A DNA stretch of 64,000 nucleotides from Leisingera aquimarina DSM 24565 (GTDB lineage Bacteria > Pseudomonadota > Alphaproteobacteria > Rhodobacterales > Rhodobacteraceae), in the NCBI RefSeq assembly GCF_000473165.1, contig NZ_KI421504.1, forward strand, positions 1,935,437-1,999,436. The letters are read 5' to 3'. The position numbers were made by a program, and so were the translations under genes. The notes beneath the pieces were generated by a model that was not told where the DNA came from, ran no database searches, and was given only the letters and a program-made list of their open reading frames with translations. Position 1 is the first letter of the stretch. Each line of letters opens with the position of its first letter. Positions 33,725 through 43,585 of this stretch are shown here, piece by piece.

Positions 33725-34951
33725 ATGACTGACCAATACCGTAATCGCTGGTTCCTGGATCCGGGGCCGGTTTCGTTGTGGATCGATCAGTTCGCGGACG
33801 AGCTTGGCGCTCAGAGGTATTCGCCGCTGACCATTGAAGGCTACAGGGCATCGGCACGCCATTTCGCGGTTTGGCTGGAAAGCACCGGCATACCGATGGT
33901 CAGCGTCGATGATGGAGTTGTTCGTCGCTTCGCCGAACACCAGTGCCAATGTCCCGGCGGGCGGCGATGGCAGCATGTCTCACCAAAGTATGCGCGACGT
34001 GCCAGAAGGTTTGTTGTTTTCCTACAAGGTGCGGGCGTCGCACCTCCGCCGTTGAAGGCCGCGCCAGAATTTCCCTTGCTTGACGACTATCAGCACTGGC
34101 TGCGTTTGCATCGGGGTTTGGCGGAACGGACAGTTTCCCGTCATCTCCGCATCCTCAATAAGCTGTTGCCGGGAACTCGGTACAGCGACCCACGATTATG
34201 ATGCTGCCCGGATACGTTTTGTTGTCCGCAAATGGCGGGGGCAACCGTCCGGCCGGCCTGAGAACCATAACAAGCGCCTTGCGAAGCTATCTTCGCTTTC
34301 TCGCCGGCGCGGGCTTGTGCCGTTCCCAACCTCGATCACGCCATTCCGCCGGTCATACAATGGCGTCTTTCGTCGTTGCCGCGGTATCTGGCAGCCGCAG
34401 ATGTGGAAACGTGTCATTGCATCCTGCGATCAGCTTGCCCGGGGCGCCTGCGGGACCGGGCGATCCTGCTCCTTCTGGCGCGCCTGGGGTGCGGGCCGGG
34501 ATGTCGCTGGTCTCAGACTGGGCGATATCGACTGGAACGCCGGTATCCTGAAGTTGAGTGGCAAGGCGCGTCGCCAGGTTCGGCTGCCGTTGCCGCAAGA
34601 TGTAGGCGATGCGCTTCTCGCGTATATCGAACAGGAACGCCCGCGCATGCCTCAGGACGCGGTCTTTCTCATGATGGTCGCCCCTACCGCTCATTTGAGC
34701 AATCATGCCACGTCTCGGCCATTGTGGCGCTGGCATTAAAGCGCGCCGGCATTTCCGATCCGCCATCGAGCGGAGCGAGCTTGCTGCGCCACTCCGCGGC
34801 AACTTCGATGCTGCGGTCGGGGGCCACATTGGAAGCTGTCGGCACGGTTCTGCGCCACCGCTCGCTTGATATGACTGCGCATTACGCCAAGGTCGGTATC
34901 GCGATGCTGGAACAGATCGCTCAACCCTGGCCGGGAGAATTGACATGCTGA
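33725..34951 (+). pseudogene. First RIT tyrosine recombinase, broken by several frameshifts
   Basis: The frame opens MTDQYRNRWFLDPGPVSLWI with an AGGAGAG site upstream and codes for the N-terminal SAM-like domain until a stop at 34201. Further recombinase segments are found in other frames: YDAARIRFVVRKWRG, DVAGLRLGDIDWNAGILKLSG, and the catalytic end LLRHSAATSMLRSGA with LRHRSLDMTAHYAKV, ending near 34949. At least three frameshifts are needed to join them. The C-terminal His, Arg and Tyr are visible. It corresponds to the first recombinase of the trio. Confidence 0.8.
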
Positions 34952-34969
34952 GTCAACTCCTCGCCGATC

Positions 34970-35857
34970 ATGTCCGCGCTGCACCAGGCGCTGGGGTTGA
35001 AATTCCGTACCCAAGGCAGTCTTCTACGCAACTTCGTTGCCTTTGCCGAGAGCCGCAGTGAGCATGTCGTAACAACAGCCACCGTGCAAGAATGGGCACT
35101 ACAGGCATCTTCTCCAGAACAACGTCGCAACCGGCTTTTGACAGTACGTCGCTTCGCGCGCGCGCTTAATGCCGAAGATCCGAGCCATGAAGTTCCCTCC
35201 GCCGATCTCTTCGGCCGTGCCAGCCGCAAGCGGCGCACGCCTTACATCTACAGTCCCAGTGATATCCAACGGCTGATCGACGCCGCCCAGAGGCTTGGCC
35301 CCGCTGGCTCGATCCGGCCGCTCACCTACGCCACGATGTTCGGGTTGATTGCGGCAACAGGCATGCGCGTTTCAGAGGCCATCGCCATTCGATTGCCGGA
35401 CGTGACCGATGACGGCCTGATCATTGCCCAGACCAAGTTTAAGAAGAGCCGGCTGTTGCCACTGCATCCAACGACTCGACGCGCTCTTGACGGGTATCTT
35501 ACGATGCGTCTGAAGGCGGCCAGCCCGAGCGGCACACTTTTCCTTTCGCATCAGGGCACGCCGCTCGCCTATTCGACAGTCGCAACGGTATTCCTCCAGA
35601 TCACGCGGTCAATCGGCTTGCGCGGTGCGGCAGGAACACCGGGCCCCAGGATTCATGATCTGCGCCACACATTTGCTGTTCGCTCCCTTGAGGCCTGTGC
35701 GCACGATTCCAAAGCCGTGGCGCGGCATATCACGGCCCTCAGTACCTATTTGGGGCATGCCCATGTCACCGATACATACTGGTATCTCGAGGTAACACCC
35801 GAGCTGATGACACACATGGCAGCTGACGGCGAGAGGCTGCATTGCGGGGTGACGGCA
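34970..35857 (+). CDS. Middle RIT tyrosine recombinase, catalytic residues intact
   Basis: About 290 residues from ATG 34970. An N-terminal core-binding domain (to about residue 85) is followed by a catalytic domain with Arg133 in ATGMRVSEAI, Lys in TKFKKSRLLPL, His229 and Arg232 in RIHDLRHTF, His263 in YLGHAHV and Tyr270 or 272 in DTYWYLEV. The frame remains open past the third gene's start and the natural stop was probably shifted, so the end given is approximate. Of the three recombinases this is the only one that could still be active; trio elements are thought to need all three. Confidence 0.8.
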
Positions 35858-36647
35858 TGGCCCAGCTTGCCCAGCACCTCGCCGCCTTCCTGCGCAACCA
35901 TCTTCCCAATGAAAGACGCGCATTCGTCCTTGCGCGGCTATCCCTGCAGCTTCCAACTGCTGTGTGACATTCGCCGCCGGGCGATTGAGAAAGCGGCCGT
36001 GCCTGCTGCAGATCGAAGACATCGACGTGCCCACGATCCTTGCCTTTCTCGAGCACATCGAACAGAGCGAGGCAACAAGGGCCGTACGCGGGATGTCGCT
36101 GGTACAGTCCTTCTTTCGCTATCTCGAGCGCGCGGTCCTGCCTTGATCTGGCTTTTGCCGAGGGCTGCGCGTTTCCGAACTCATCAGCGCCGGGCTCAAC
36201 CAGTTTGACGGGCGGTCCCCTGCCAGCATCCATATCATTGGCGAACAGAAGCGCGCGCTGCTGCCTCTAGGAAACCGCTGCCGCAATTCGCGCCTGGATC
36301 GCGATCAGACCCGAAGTCGGCGACACCGCGCTCTTCCTGAACAATGCCGGTCGAATGATGAGCGGGCGCTTGCAATACACTCGAGAACAGGCAAATACGG
36401 CTGCCCCCATCGCGCCCACCGGCGGCAAATCGATAGCCCCATGTTCTGCGGCACAGCTGCGCAATGCACATGCTTCAGGCCACATTGGAAGCGGTCGCAC
36501 GGTGCTGCGCCCACCGCTCGCGAGATCTACTTGCGCGCCGGCCCAACCGAAAAACTCGAGATGCTTGACGCTCTGGAGCCGCTCGGCATCAAGCCGGGCA
36601 AGTTCCGGCCACCGGACAAACTGCTCGCGATGCTTTCCGCGCGGTAG
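35857..36647 (+). pseudogene. Third RIT tyrosine recombinase, decayed
   Basis: The start MAQLAQHLAAFLRNHLPNER is followed by fragments in different frames: RLRKRPCLLQIEDIDVPTIL, then LERAVLP, then a GLRVSELISAGLNQFDG-like stretch and an AMHMLQATLEAV-like C-terminal segment. Several frameshifts and at least one deletion separate them. The order of motifs matches a tyrosine recombinase, and the position is that of the third gene of a recombinase trio. Confidence 0.72.
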
Positions 36648-36706
36648 AATAGTTATGCGGAGTCAATGTAGGCGGAACCGTCCGAAAAAGTGCCGGTCTG
36701 CTTCTT

Positions 36707-36736
36707 CGGCTCCGCATAATAATCGTCGCCACATAG
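36707..36736 (-). repeat. RIT right terminal inverted repeat (30 bp)
   Basis: This is the exact reverse complement of 33577-33606. It is followed directly by the 32-base palindrome at 36737-36768. Confidence 0.9.
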
Positions 36737-36768
36737 TTGCGGTTATGCAGAGGACTGCATAACCGCAA
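36737..36768. repeat. Perfect 14-bp-arm palindrome at the RIT right junction
   Basis: TTGCGGTTATGCAG and its exact complement CTGCATAACCGCAA flank AGGA. The right arm ends with CCGCAA, the sequence that continues tnpB, and CCGCAA also ends the left flank. The palindrome spans the element boundary and may be the recombination site or a product of it. Confidence 0.75.
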
Positions 36769-37116
36769 AGGGATCGCAGGGCTGGCGGCATTGGCGCAGG
36801 ATGTTTTGCATCAGAAACCCACCAGTGGAGCGGTGTTTGCGTTTCGGGGCCGGCGGGGCGATAGGATTAAGTTGCTCTATTGGGATGGCCAGGGGTTTTG
36901 CCTCTATTACAAGGTACTTGAGCGGGAGCGTTTCCCTTGGCCGCGCGCCAGGGATGGGGCGGTGCGGCTGACCTCTGCGCAGCTCGCGATGCTGTGGGAG
37001 GGGATCGACTGGCGGCGTCCTGATTGGGGCGCCCCGCCCGCCCGCGCCGGGTGATTTTACCTCTGGATTTTCGTTATTTATATGGTGCCTGAGCCTGTTT
37101 TCTGGTAGTCAGGCGC

Positions 37117-38740
37117 ATGTCGAAATCCGCCGGAAATCTGCCCGATGATCCCGCCGAATTGAGGGCGATGATCGCCGCATTACAGGCGGAAAATGCCCGG
37201 ATCGAGGCAGAGAACGCCAAGATGCCGGCCACGCTGCGGGTCCACGATCAGCTGGTTCAGGCCCTGCGTTTGCGGATCGCGAAGATGCAGAAACTGGCTT
37301 TCGGCAAATCCTCGGAAAAGATCGAGCGTGAGATCGAGCAGCTGGAGCTGGCGCTCGAAGACCTGCTGGTTGCGGTGGCCGAGGGTGATGACGCGCCTAT
37401 CGACGAAGGCCAGGACGAACCGCCGCCAGAGCCTGCCGATGCACCCGCGCTGCGCGGCCGGCCACGTGTCTCGGATGCGACCCTGCGCGAGCGCCTCGAG
37501 CTTGATCCTGGCACCTGCTGCCCCGACTGTGGCGGCGATCTGCGGGTGGCGGGCGAGGACGTCAGTGAATTGCTCGGCATGATCGCCGCCCAGATGAAGG
37601 TGGTCCAGATCGCCCGCATCAAGAAATCCTGCCGCCGCTGTGAGCGGATGGTGCAGGAGCCAGCACCCAGCCGTCCGATCCCGGCAGCATGGCCGGGCCG
37701 AACCTGCTGGCCCATGTCTTGGTCTCGAAGTTCGACGATCACCTTCCCTTGTATCGCCAGCACGGGATCTTCGCCCGCATGGGGGCAGACATTGCCGAAA
37801 GCACGCTTGTTGGCTGGTGCGGACGGGCCATGAAGACCTTGGCTCCGCTGGCCGGACGAATTGAGGCCGATATTATGAGCAGCGACCTGCTGCACGCGGA
37901 TGACACGCCGATCCGGGTGCTGGACCGCTCCAAAAAAGATAAAGAGCTGGGCAAAGGCGTGAAGCAGGGCCGGATCTGGGCCTATGTGCGCGATCAACGG
38001 CCGTGGGCGGGGGGGCGCCACCCGGTGCTGTCTATCGGTTCGCGCCCGATTGGAAGGAAGAGCACGTCCTAAGCCACCTGGCAGACTCCCGCGGCATTCT
38101 GCAAGCGGACGGCTACAAGGGGTATGCCAAGCTCTACGAGCCTGGTCCCGATGGCACTCGGCGTTTGCGCGCAGCGGCCTGTTGGGCTCACTTGCGCCGA
38201 GACTTCCACGACTTCTGGACCTCGACCAAATCCGAGATCGCCCGCGAGGCGTTCGACCGGGTCGGCAAGTTCTATGACATCGAGCGCGGCATCAACGGCC
38301 AGCCCGCAGAGGCCCGCCGTGCTGCGCGTCAAAAGCTGAGCCGGCCAAAGGTTGAGGGCTTCTTTGCCTAGTCAGAACAGCAACTCCTGCGCATTCCCGG
38401 CAAAAGCGATTTCCGCTATGGTCTGAGCCGTCGGGACGCCTTTAGCCAGTTCCTGACCGACGGGCGTGTGGCCATCGACAATAATCCAGCCGGGCGTGCC
38501 CTGCGCCCCATCGGAATCGGACGGAAAAATTGGCTCTTCGCAGGAGCAGACACTGGGGCGGAAACTTTGGCCCGCGCCATGACCATCATCGAGACCGCCA
38601 AGCTCAACGGTCTCGGCCCGCAGGCATATATCGCTGACATCCTCGACCGCATCCACGACCACAAGATCAAACGGCTGGATGAATTGCTGCCGTGGAATTG
38701 GGCGCCAATGACCTCCGAGACGGATGCTCAAGCTGCATAA
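37117..38740 (+). pseudogene. IS66 TnpC transposase, two frameshifts and a nonsense change
   Basis: The first part (about 190 residues) has the leucine-zipper N-terminus (IAALQAENARIEAENAK) and the zinc-finger segment CCPDCGGD ... CRRCERM. A frameshift near 37680 leads to the DDE domain (LLAHVLVSKFDDHLPLYRQH, DLLHADDTPIRVLD). A second shift occurs near 38010, and then the ILQADGYKGYAKLYEPG and RLRAAACWAHLRRDFHD segments follow. At 38371 a TAG stands where Trp is expected (FFA-stop-SEQQLLRIPGKS). The end (VAIDNNPAGRALRPIGIGRK) supplies the catalytic Glu region, where Glu of NPAER is replaced by Gly. The gene is clearly inactive. Confidence 0.88.
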
Positions 38741-38888
38741 GCTGCGGTATCAATGGCGCGTTTACTTTGAGACGAGCCCATTGCAGTCATTGCTCGCCTA
38801 GCAGTTCCTCGCTACCGGCGTTAAGCGGACGCTACACGATTGGCTGCAGCAGGACCGCTATAGCGCAACAACGCCGCTGCGCGAGCGG

Positions 38889-39425
38889 ATGATTGAGGAC
38901 ATGCGGATCAAGGGGCTGGGTGACAAATCTCAGAAGTCGCACATCCGGGCGATCAAGGACTTCGCAGCGTTTCTGGGGCGGTCGCCGGACACCGCGACGC
39001 CAGACGATCTGCGCGCCTACGAGCTTCACATGACCGGCCGCGGTGTCACGCCGCCGGCCTGCAATGCCCGCCTCATTGCGCTGAGGTTCTTTTTCGAGAC
39101 GACCTGCGGGCGGGGTGGGATGAAGCGGCACATGCAGTTCCGCACCCGGCCGCGCAAGCTCCCCGTGGCAGTCAGCGCCGAGGAAGTGGAGGCACTGCTG
39201 CGGGCCGCGCCAGGACCGGAGCTGAAGTATCGGGCGGCGCTGAGCATCTCCTGTGGCGCCCGGCACAGGGCGCCGGAGGTCTGCAATCTCAAAGTCAGCG
39301 GTTTCGGCAGCGACCGGATGCTGATCCATGCCGAACGGGGCAAGGGCCGCAAGGTCATGCTGCCGCCGGGATTGCCGAACCTGCTGCGCGAGTACGGGGG
39401 TATCTTGCCGAATTCGGGCTGGTAG
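38889..39425 (+). pseudogene. Truncated tyrosine recombinase (IS91-associated integrase type)
   Basis: The visible frame gives 178 residues from MIEDMRIKGLGDKSQKSHIR; in-frame coding continues upstream (TTPLRERM). The N-terminal core-binding domain is complete and the catalytic domain begins (LPVAVSAEEVEALLRAAPG), but the first catalytic Arg region is altered (GARHRAPEVCNL where GLRxSEVC is expected). The frame stops after LREYGGILPNSGW, before the HxxR and Tyr motifs. It resembles recombinases that accompany IS91-type elements. It is truncated by the neighbouring IS3 remnant. Confidence 0.72.
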
Positions 39426-39474
39426 CGCCGAAGGGCCCGGCGAGCCTGAAGGTCTTGGAGAACGCGCTGGAAGA

Positions 39475-39804
39475 TCAGACCAGCGACTTGCCCACTCCGG
39501 TTGGGGAGATGGGCGTCTTGTTCTGCAATTGCATGCCCATCTCCTTGTAAATGCGATAAATCTTCTTCGCATTTATTTCCCACCCCTCACGGCGCAGAAG
39601 CACATGCACGCGCCGATAACCGAAGCGCACACGGGTCTGGCAAATTTCTCGGATCCGCTGTTCCAAAGCGGCCTGCCCGGGCCGGAGGGATTTGTAGCGA
39701 CAGGTTCTGGGATCGAACCGGATCACCTCGCAGGCCCGGCGGATCGACACCTGCCAATCCGCCCGCATCCCGTCGACCAGCGTCCTTTTCCGGGCAGGCC
39801 TCAA
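39475..39804 (-). pseudogene. IS3-family OrfB, N-terminal fragment
   Basis: The fragment reads MRPARKRTLVDGMRADWQVS, then VSIRRACEVIRFDPRT and RFGYRRVHVLLRREGWEINA, the N-terminal HTH_21 region of IS3 OrfB. It then runs into unrelated sequence (ISPTGVGKSLV) before the DDE domain, so the catalytic core is missing. It overlaps the orfA remnant upstream, as in intact IS3 elements. Confidence 0.78.
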
Positions 39805-40066
39805 AGCTTTCGTTTAATGACGTCCTGCAGCATCTCCTTGTCCAGAGCGAGGTCTGCAACGATCTTTTTCAGTCGCGCATTCTCCTGCTCGAGCTCCCTC
39901 AGCCGCTTCATTTCGGACGGCATCAGACCGGCTTATTTTTCTACCAGTTGAAGAAGGCCGCCGTGCTGACGCCGGCCTTCCGGCAGGATTCCGCGACAGC
40001 CGTGCGGGCCTCTGCCTGTTTGATGATGAGCGCCTTCTGCGCGCCCGTGAACTTCGATGCCTTCAT
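39801..40066 (-). pseudogene. IS3-family OrfA, frameshifted
   Basis: The start MKASKFTGAQKALIIKQAEA and the helix-turn-helix segment ESCRKAGVSTAAFFNW are followed by a stop and a frameshift where WKKKYAGLMPSEM is expected. The remainder (MKRLRELEQENARLKKIVAD) is in another frame and ends VIKRKL at 39801. The total length is not a multiple of three, which confirms the shift. Confidence 0.78.
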
Positions 40067-40155
40067 GCGATTCCGCTCCTCCCCAGCCTGGGGTTCTTCG
40101 CGGAAGACTCTAACAAGCTTCGAGGATGTTTTCGGGGATCACATCAAGATCTCAT

Positions 40156-40182
40156 CATCAAACCATCGGATCAAACACCTAA
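40156..40182. repeat. Solitary IS481 end-like sequence
   Basis: The segment CATCAAACCATCGGATCAAA followed by CACCTAAGG is nearly identical to the end of the IS481 copy near 22323-22350. No IS481 transposase lies next to it here, so it is probably a leftover end of a lost copy. It sits about 140 bases upstream of dmdC. Confidence 0.6.
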
Positions 40183-40318
40183 GGGGATCCGAGCCTGTCA
40201 TTTCATTGATCGCCAGTGTCAGTTGTCACTATTGGAAAGGACTTTGTCTCATATGAACGTGGAGCCGATGTCAAACAACACGTAGGTGGCGTGAAGGAAC
40301 TACTATTCGGAGTGAAAG

Positions 40319-42091
40319 ATGACCTATCAGGCGCCGGTTCGCGATATCATGTTCAATATCGAGCATTTGTCTGACTGGCCCGAGGTCGCATCGCTGGCGG
40401 CTTATTCCGGGATCGAAACCGGGGATGTCCAGGCTGCGCTGGAGGGGCTCGGGCGTTTTTGTTCGGACGTAATCGCACCGCTTTCGGCAATAGGGGACGA
40501 AACCGGCGCGCGGCTCGACGGTGCAAAGGTCGTGATGCCTGAGCCATACTTGCAGGCTTATGCGCAATACACTGGGATGGGCTGGCAAAGCCTGCCGCAC
40601 CCGGAAGACCTTGGCGGAATGGGGTTGCCGCGGGCCGCCGGGGCCGCCGCGACAGAGATTTTGAACGCAGCGGATATGAGTTTTGGCCTTTGTCCGCTAT
40701 TGACTGACGGGGCGGTGGAGGCGCTGTTGCTTTCCGGCTCTGGCGCGCAGAAAAAGCAATACCTTGAGCCGATGATTTCCGGCCAATGGTCCGGCACCAT
40801 GAACCTGACAGAACCTCAGGCCGGCAGCGATCTGGGGCGTGTGCGGAGCAAGGCGGAACCAGCTGCGGATGGTGCGTATTCGATCAGCGGAACAAAGATC
40901 TTTATCACCTATGGCGAGCACAGCCTGACCGAAAACATCGTTCACCTTGTTCTGGCGAGAACCCCTGGTGCCCCGGCAGGTCCAAAGGGGTTGAGCCTGT
41001 TCATTGTGCCCAAATTCCTGGTTCAAGAGGATGGATCGCTTGGCCGGCGCAATACTGTCCAATGTGTCAGCCTTGAACATAAACTGGGCGTCAGGGCGAG
41101 TCCGACGGCGGTTCTGGAATTCGAAGGCGCCACCGGTTTTCTGGTGGGAGAGGAGAACCGCGGCCTTGAGTACATGTTCGTGATGATGCGGGCCGCCCGG
41201 TTTTCAGTGGGCGTGCAGGGGGTTGCCGTATCTGAACGCGCCTATCAGCACGCCTTGCGATACGCACAGGAGCGGGTGCAGGGCCGCCCGGTTGACGGCA
41301 GCGCCAAGGAAGCAGTGCCGATCCTTCAGCATCCGGATGTGCGGCGGTCGCTGCTGCGGATGCGGGCCTTGGTTGAAGGAGGACGGGCTTTGGCGATGGC
41401 CACTGCAGGATGGCTGGATCTGGCACATCACGCTGAGGCCGAAAATCGCCGCGAGGCGTCGGAGATGGCCGAATTCCTGGTGCCGCTGGTCAAGGGATGC
41501 TGCACGGAACGGTCTTTGGAGGTCACCTCAATGGGGCTGCAAGTTCACGGCGGCATGGGGTTTATCGAAGAAACCGGGGTTGCGCAGTTCTACCGGGATG
41601 CCAGAATCTTGCCGATCTATGAGGGCACGACGGCGATCCAGGCCAATGACCTTCTGGGCCGGCAGGTGCTGCGGGACGGCGGCAAGACCGCTCGCCGCTT
41701 TGCCGGAATGGTCTCGGCGGCTGAGGCGGACTTGCAAAAAGGCGGTGCCAAGGCGCAGCTGGTGGCGGACCGGCTGGGGCAGGCACGCCGCGCGTTTGAG
41801 GCCAGCCTTGCCTGGCTCCTGGAGACCGCGCCCAAGGACATCAACGCGGCATACGCCGGCAGTGTTCCCTTCCTGATGCTGGCAGGCAATCTTGCCGCGG
41901 GCTGGCAGCTGGGCAGGTCGGTTCTGGCCGCTGAAGCCAAGCTTGAACAGGGCGAAGATACAGCTTTCATGACACAAAAGATCGCCACCGCTGTGTTTTA
42001 CGCACAGCATATTCTTGTGGAATGCGGAACGGAAAGCGCCCGGATCATCGACGGCAGTGAAAGCCTGTTCGATGCCGGTTTCGAAATCTGA
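40319..42091 (+). CDS. dmdC: 3-methylmercaptopropionyl-CoA dehydrogenase (DmdC)
   Basis: The 590-residue FAD-dependent acyl-CoA dehydrogenase has the length and layout of DmdC and not of the ~380-residue short-chain type. Visible are the flavin/substrate segment [16 protein letters not shown], the middle-domain [11 protein letters not shown], the helix [10 protein letters not shown], and the catalytic-base region [18 protein letters not shown] (Glu of YEGT). A C-terminal extension (about 470-590) is typical of this subfamily. DmdC oxidises 3-methylmercaptopropionyl-CoA to methylthioacryloyl-CoA in DMSP demethylation. A GGAGTGAAAG ribosome site precedes the ATG. It is followed by dmdD after 56 bases. 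The dmdB ligase usually associated with it is not in the window, and transposon debris ends just upstream. Confidence 0.88.
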   Translation: MTYQAPVRDIMFNIEHLSDWPEVASLAAYSGIETGDVQAALEGLGRFCSDVIAPLSAIGDETGARLDGAKVVMPEPYLQAYAQYTGMGWQSLPHPEDLGGMGLPRAAGAAATEILNAADMSFGLCPLLTDGAVEALLLSGSGAQKKQYLEPMISGQWSGTMNLTEPQAGSDLGRVRSKAEPAADGAYSISGTKIFITYGEHSLTENIVHLVLARTPGAPAGPKGLSLFIVPKFLVQEDGSLGRRNTVQCVSLEHKLGVRASPTAVLEFEGATGFLVGEENRGLEYMFVMMRAARFSVGVQGVAVSERAYQHALRYAQERVQGRPVDGSAKEAVPILQHPDVRRSLLRMRALVEGGRALAMATAGWLDLAHHAEAENRREASEMAEFLVPLVKGCCTERSLEVTSMGLQVHGGMGFIEETGVAQFYRDARILPIYEGTTAIQANDLLGRQVLRDGGKTARRFAGMVSAAEADLQKGGAKAQLVADRLGQARRAFEASLAWLLETAPKDINAAYAGSVPFLMLAGNLAAGWQLGRSVLAAEAKLEQGEDTAFMTQKIATAVFYAQHILVECGTESARIIDGSESLFDAGFEI

Positions 42092-42147
42092 ACAACGGAA
42101 ATTACCGGCCCGGACTGGGACCGGACAGTCAGGGAAAGGTCAGAACA

Positions 42148-42954
42148 ATGTCGCAAGCAGCCAGTTCGAAAACCTACGAAAAGCTCGCCATAGAACAGCG
42201 GGACAATGGCGTCTTTATTGTCTCGCTCAACCGGCCGTCCAAGCGCAATGCGCTGGATGCCGCCACGATTGAGGAGCTCATCTGCTTTTTCAGCAGTGCG
42301 CATCGGAACGGCGTAAAGGCAGTGGTGCTAGCAGGTGCGGGCGACCATTTCTGTGCCGGCCTTGATCTGGTGGAGCACTGGAAAGAAGACCGCAGCCCGG
42401 ATGACTTCATGCATGTCTGCCTGCGCTGGCACGAGGCCTTCAACAAGATGGAATACGGCGGGGTGCCGATCATTGCGGCCCTGCAGGGGGCGGTTGTCGG
42501 CGGCGGGCTGGAACTGGCCAGCGCGGCCCATGTCCGGGTAATGGATCAGACCACATATTTTGCGCTTCCTGAAGGCCAGCGCGGCATCTTTACCGGCGGC
42601 GGCGCCACTATTCGGGTTTCCGAAATGATCGGCAAATACCGGATGATTGACATGATCCTGACGGGCCGGGTGTATCAAGGGCAGGAAGCGGTCGACCTGG
42701 GACTGGCGCAATACATCACCGAAGAGTCCAGCTTCGACAAGGCGGTTGAGCTTGCCGACAAGGTTGCGCAAAACCTGCCACTGACCAACTATGCCATCTG
42801 TTCTGCGATCAGCCATTTGAACAATATGTCGGGCATGGATGCGGCTTATGCCGAGGCTGTCGTGGCCGGCGTTGTGAACACGCAGCCTGCGGCGCGCGAA
42901 CGGCTAGAAGCCTTTGCCAACAAAACCGCAGCCCGCGTGCGGCCCAACAGCTAG
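42148..42954 (+). CDS. dmdD: Methylthioacryloyl-CoA hydratase (DmdD)
   Basis: The 268-residue crotonase-fold enzyme has the oxyanion-hole segments [17 protein letters not shown] and [16 protein letters not shown], and acidic residues Glu122 and Glu142 (in GLEL and LPEGQRG). These match, with a one-residue offset, the two catalytic Glu residues known for Ruegeria DmdD. DmdD hydrates methylthioacryloyl-CoA, releasing methanethiol, acetaldehyde, CO2 and CoA. It lies directly downstream of dmdC, the established roseobacter order. About 290 bases without a gene follow before the ArsR regulator. DmdD is narrower in distribution than DmdC, so the pair is a good marker of the complete demethylation pathway. 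Confidence 0.9.
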   Translation: MSQAASSKTYEKLAIEQRDNGVFIVSLNRPSKRNALDAATIEELICFFSSAHRNGVKAVVLAGAGDHFCAGLDLVEHWKEDRSPDDFMHVCLRWHEAFNKMEYGGVPIIAALQGAVVGGGLELASAAHVRVMDQTTYFALPEGQRGIFTGGGATIRVSEMIGKYRMIDMILTGRVYQGQEAVDLGLAQYITEESSFDKAVELADKVAQNLPLTNYAICSAISHLNNMSGMDAAYAEAVVAGVVNTQPAARERLEAFANKTAARVRPNS

Positions 42955-43210
42955 GCCGCGCGAACCAGCCGTCAGGCCGTGGTTTTGCGCATGGCCTGAT
43001 GGTACCGGACAGTGCAGGGCAGGGGGGATCCGTTTGCTCTTGGTGCAGCTGCGAAGCGCTGGGTGCGAAGCGGAGCGGAACCTGGATGTGATGCGGTTTA
43101 CTGCCGCCTATTTGCGTCATTCGATGGATTTCGTGCGCGATGCTGGAGCGTTAGGATCAGGGCACCGTGCTGCGGGCAGCTTTGCTAAGTGCTTCGTGCC
43201 GACCTACGTA

Positions 43211-43239
43211 TTGACAAAACCGGGTTTATAGTTATTTTT
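43211..43239 (+). promoter_or_regulatory. Promoter and candidate ArsR operator before the ArsR gene
   Basis: A TTGACA -35 box at 43211 is followed by TATAGT (-10) with a 12-16-base gap, overlapping TTTATAGTTATTTT (43225-43238). The exact reverse complement of that 14-mer stands before the permease gene at 43586-43599. Confidence 0.55.
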
Positions 43240-43244
43240 GTGCC

Positions 43245-43562
43245 ATGACGATATCAAGCAACAACGCCCGCGCCCTTGCCGCCCTTGGTCACGATGCCCG
43301 TCTGGCCATCTTCCGCCTGCTGGTCAAAGCAGGGGAGGGCGGGCTTCGGGTTGGCGAGATTGCCGAACATCTGGGCTTGGCTCCCTCCACGCTGGCGCAT
43401 CATCTGTCGGCACTGGTGGATGCCAGGCTGGTTGTGCAGGAAAAGCACGGGCGCGAAGTATTCAGCCGGGTCGATTATCCCGTGATGTTGGGCGTGGTGA
43501 ATTTTCTGACATCCGAATGCTGCACAGGTGTCACCCTTGCTGCCAAGGAGGAGAACGCATGA
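43245..43562 (+). CDS. ArsR-family transcriptional repressor
   Basis: The 105-residue winged-helix protein has the recognition segment LGLAPSTLAHHLSALVDARL and ends TSECCTGVTLAAKEENA with a vicinal cysteine pair, which could bind As(III) or another thiophilic ligand. The protein lacks the ELCVCDL motif of classical ArsR. It lies 46 bases upstream of an ArsP-type permease on the same strand, and matching 14-bp operators precede both genes, so it probably represses both. The inducer is not determined; a trivalent arsenical or a metal is plausible. Confidence 0.83.
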   Translation: MTISSNNARALAALGHDARLAIFRLLVKAGEGGLRVGEIAEHLGLAPSTLAHHLSALVDARLVVQEKHGREVFSRVDYPVMLGVVNFLTSECCTGVTLAAKEENA

Positions 43563-43585
43563 GGTGAATGCCTCTTCTTCGACCT

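Larger units (their letters stand above)
33577..36762 (+). mobile_element. RIT-type element (recombinases in trio) inserted in tnpB
   Basis: A 3,186-base insert is bounded on the left by a 30-bp terminal repeat and, near the right end, by its perfect inverted copy plus an extra 26 bases that form part of a palindrome. The 6-base target CCGCAA appears on both sides (33571-33576 and 36763-36768). Inside are three adjacent tyrosine recombinase genes in the same direction, the defining structure of RIT elements. The first and third are decayed; the middle one keeps its catalytic residues. An inner inverted repeat (TAGTTATGCGG and its complement, at 36650-36660 and 33674-33684) lies inside both ends. 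Confidence 0.85.
33515..37054 (+). pseudogene. IS66 TnpB split by an inserted RIT element
   Basis: The first 20 codons and two bases lie at 33515-33576 (MISPASNFRIYLASEPVDFR). The rest resumes at base 36769 (GIAGLAALAQDVLHQKP) and runs to 37054 (RPDWGAPPARAG). Joining the two parts restores one continuous TnpB of about 116 residues with no base lost or gained, so the insertion is precise. TnpB is a small accessory protein required for IS66 transposition. It is inactive here because of the 3.2-kb insert. Confidence 0.85.
33074..38740 (+). mobile_element. IS66-family element, decayed and interrupted by a RIT element
   Basis: Three genes in IS66 order (tnpA, tnpB, tnpC) are recognisable, all broken. 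tnpB is split precisely by the 3.2-kb RIT element at 33577-36762. tnpC carries two frameshifts and a nonsense change. The limits given are those of the genes; the true inverted-repeat ends were not identified. The element is non-functional. Confidence 0.82.

Noticed and set aside
33577-36762. Integron or phage integrase module
   Set aside because: Three tandem recombinases with matching 30-bp terminal repeats fit a RIT element; there is no attC array, cassette or phage structural gene.
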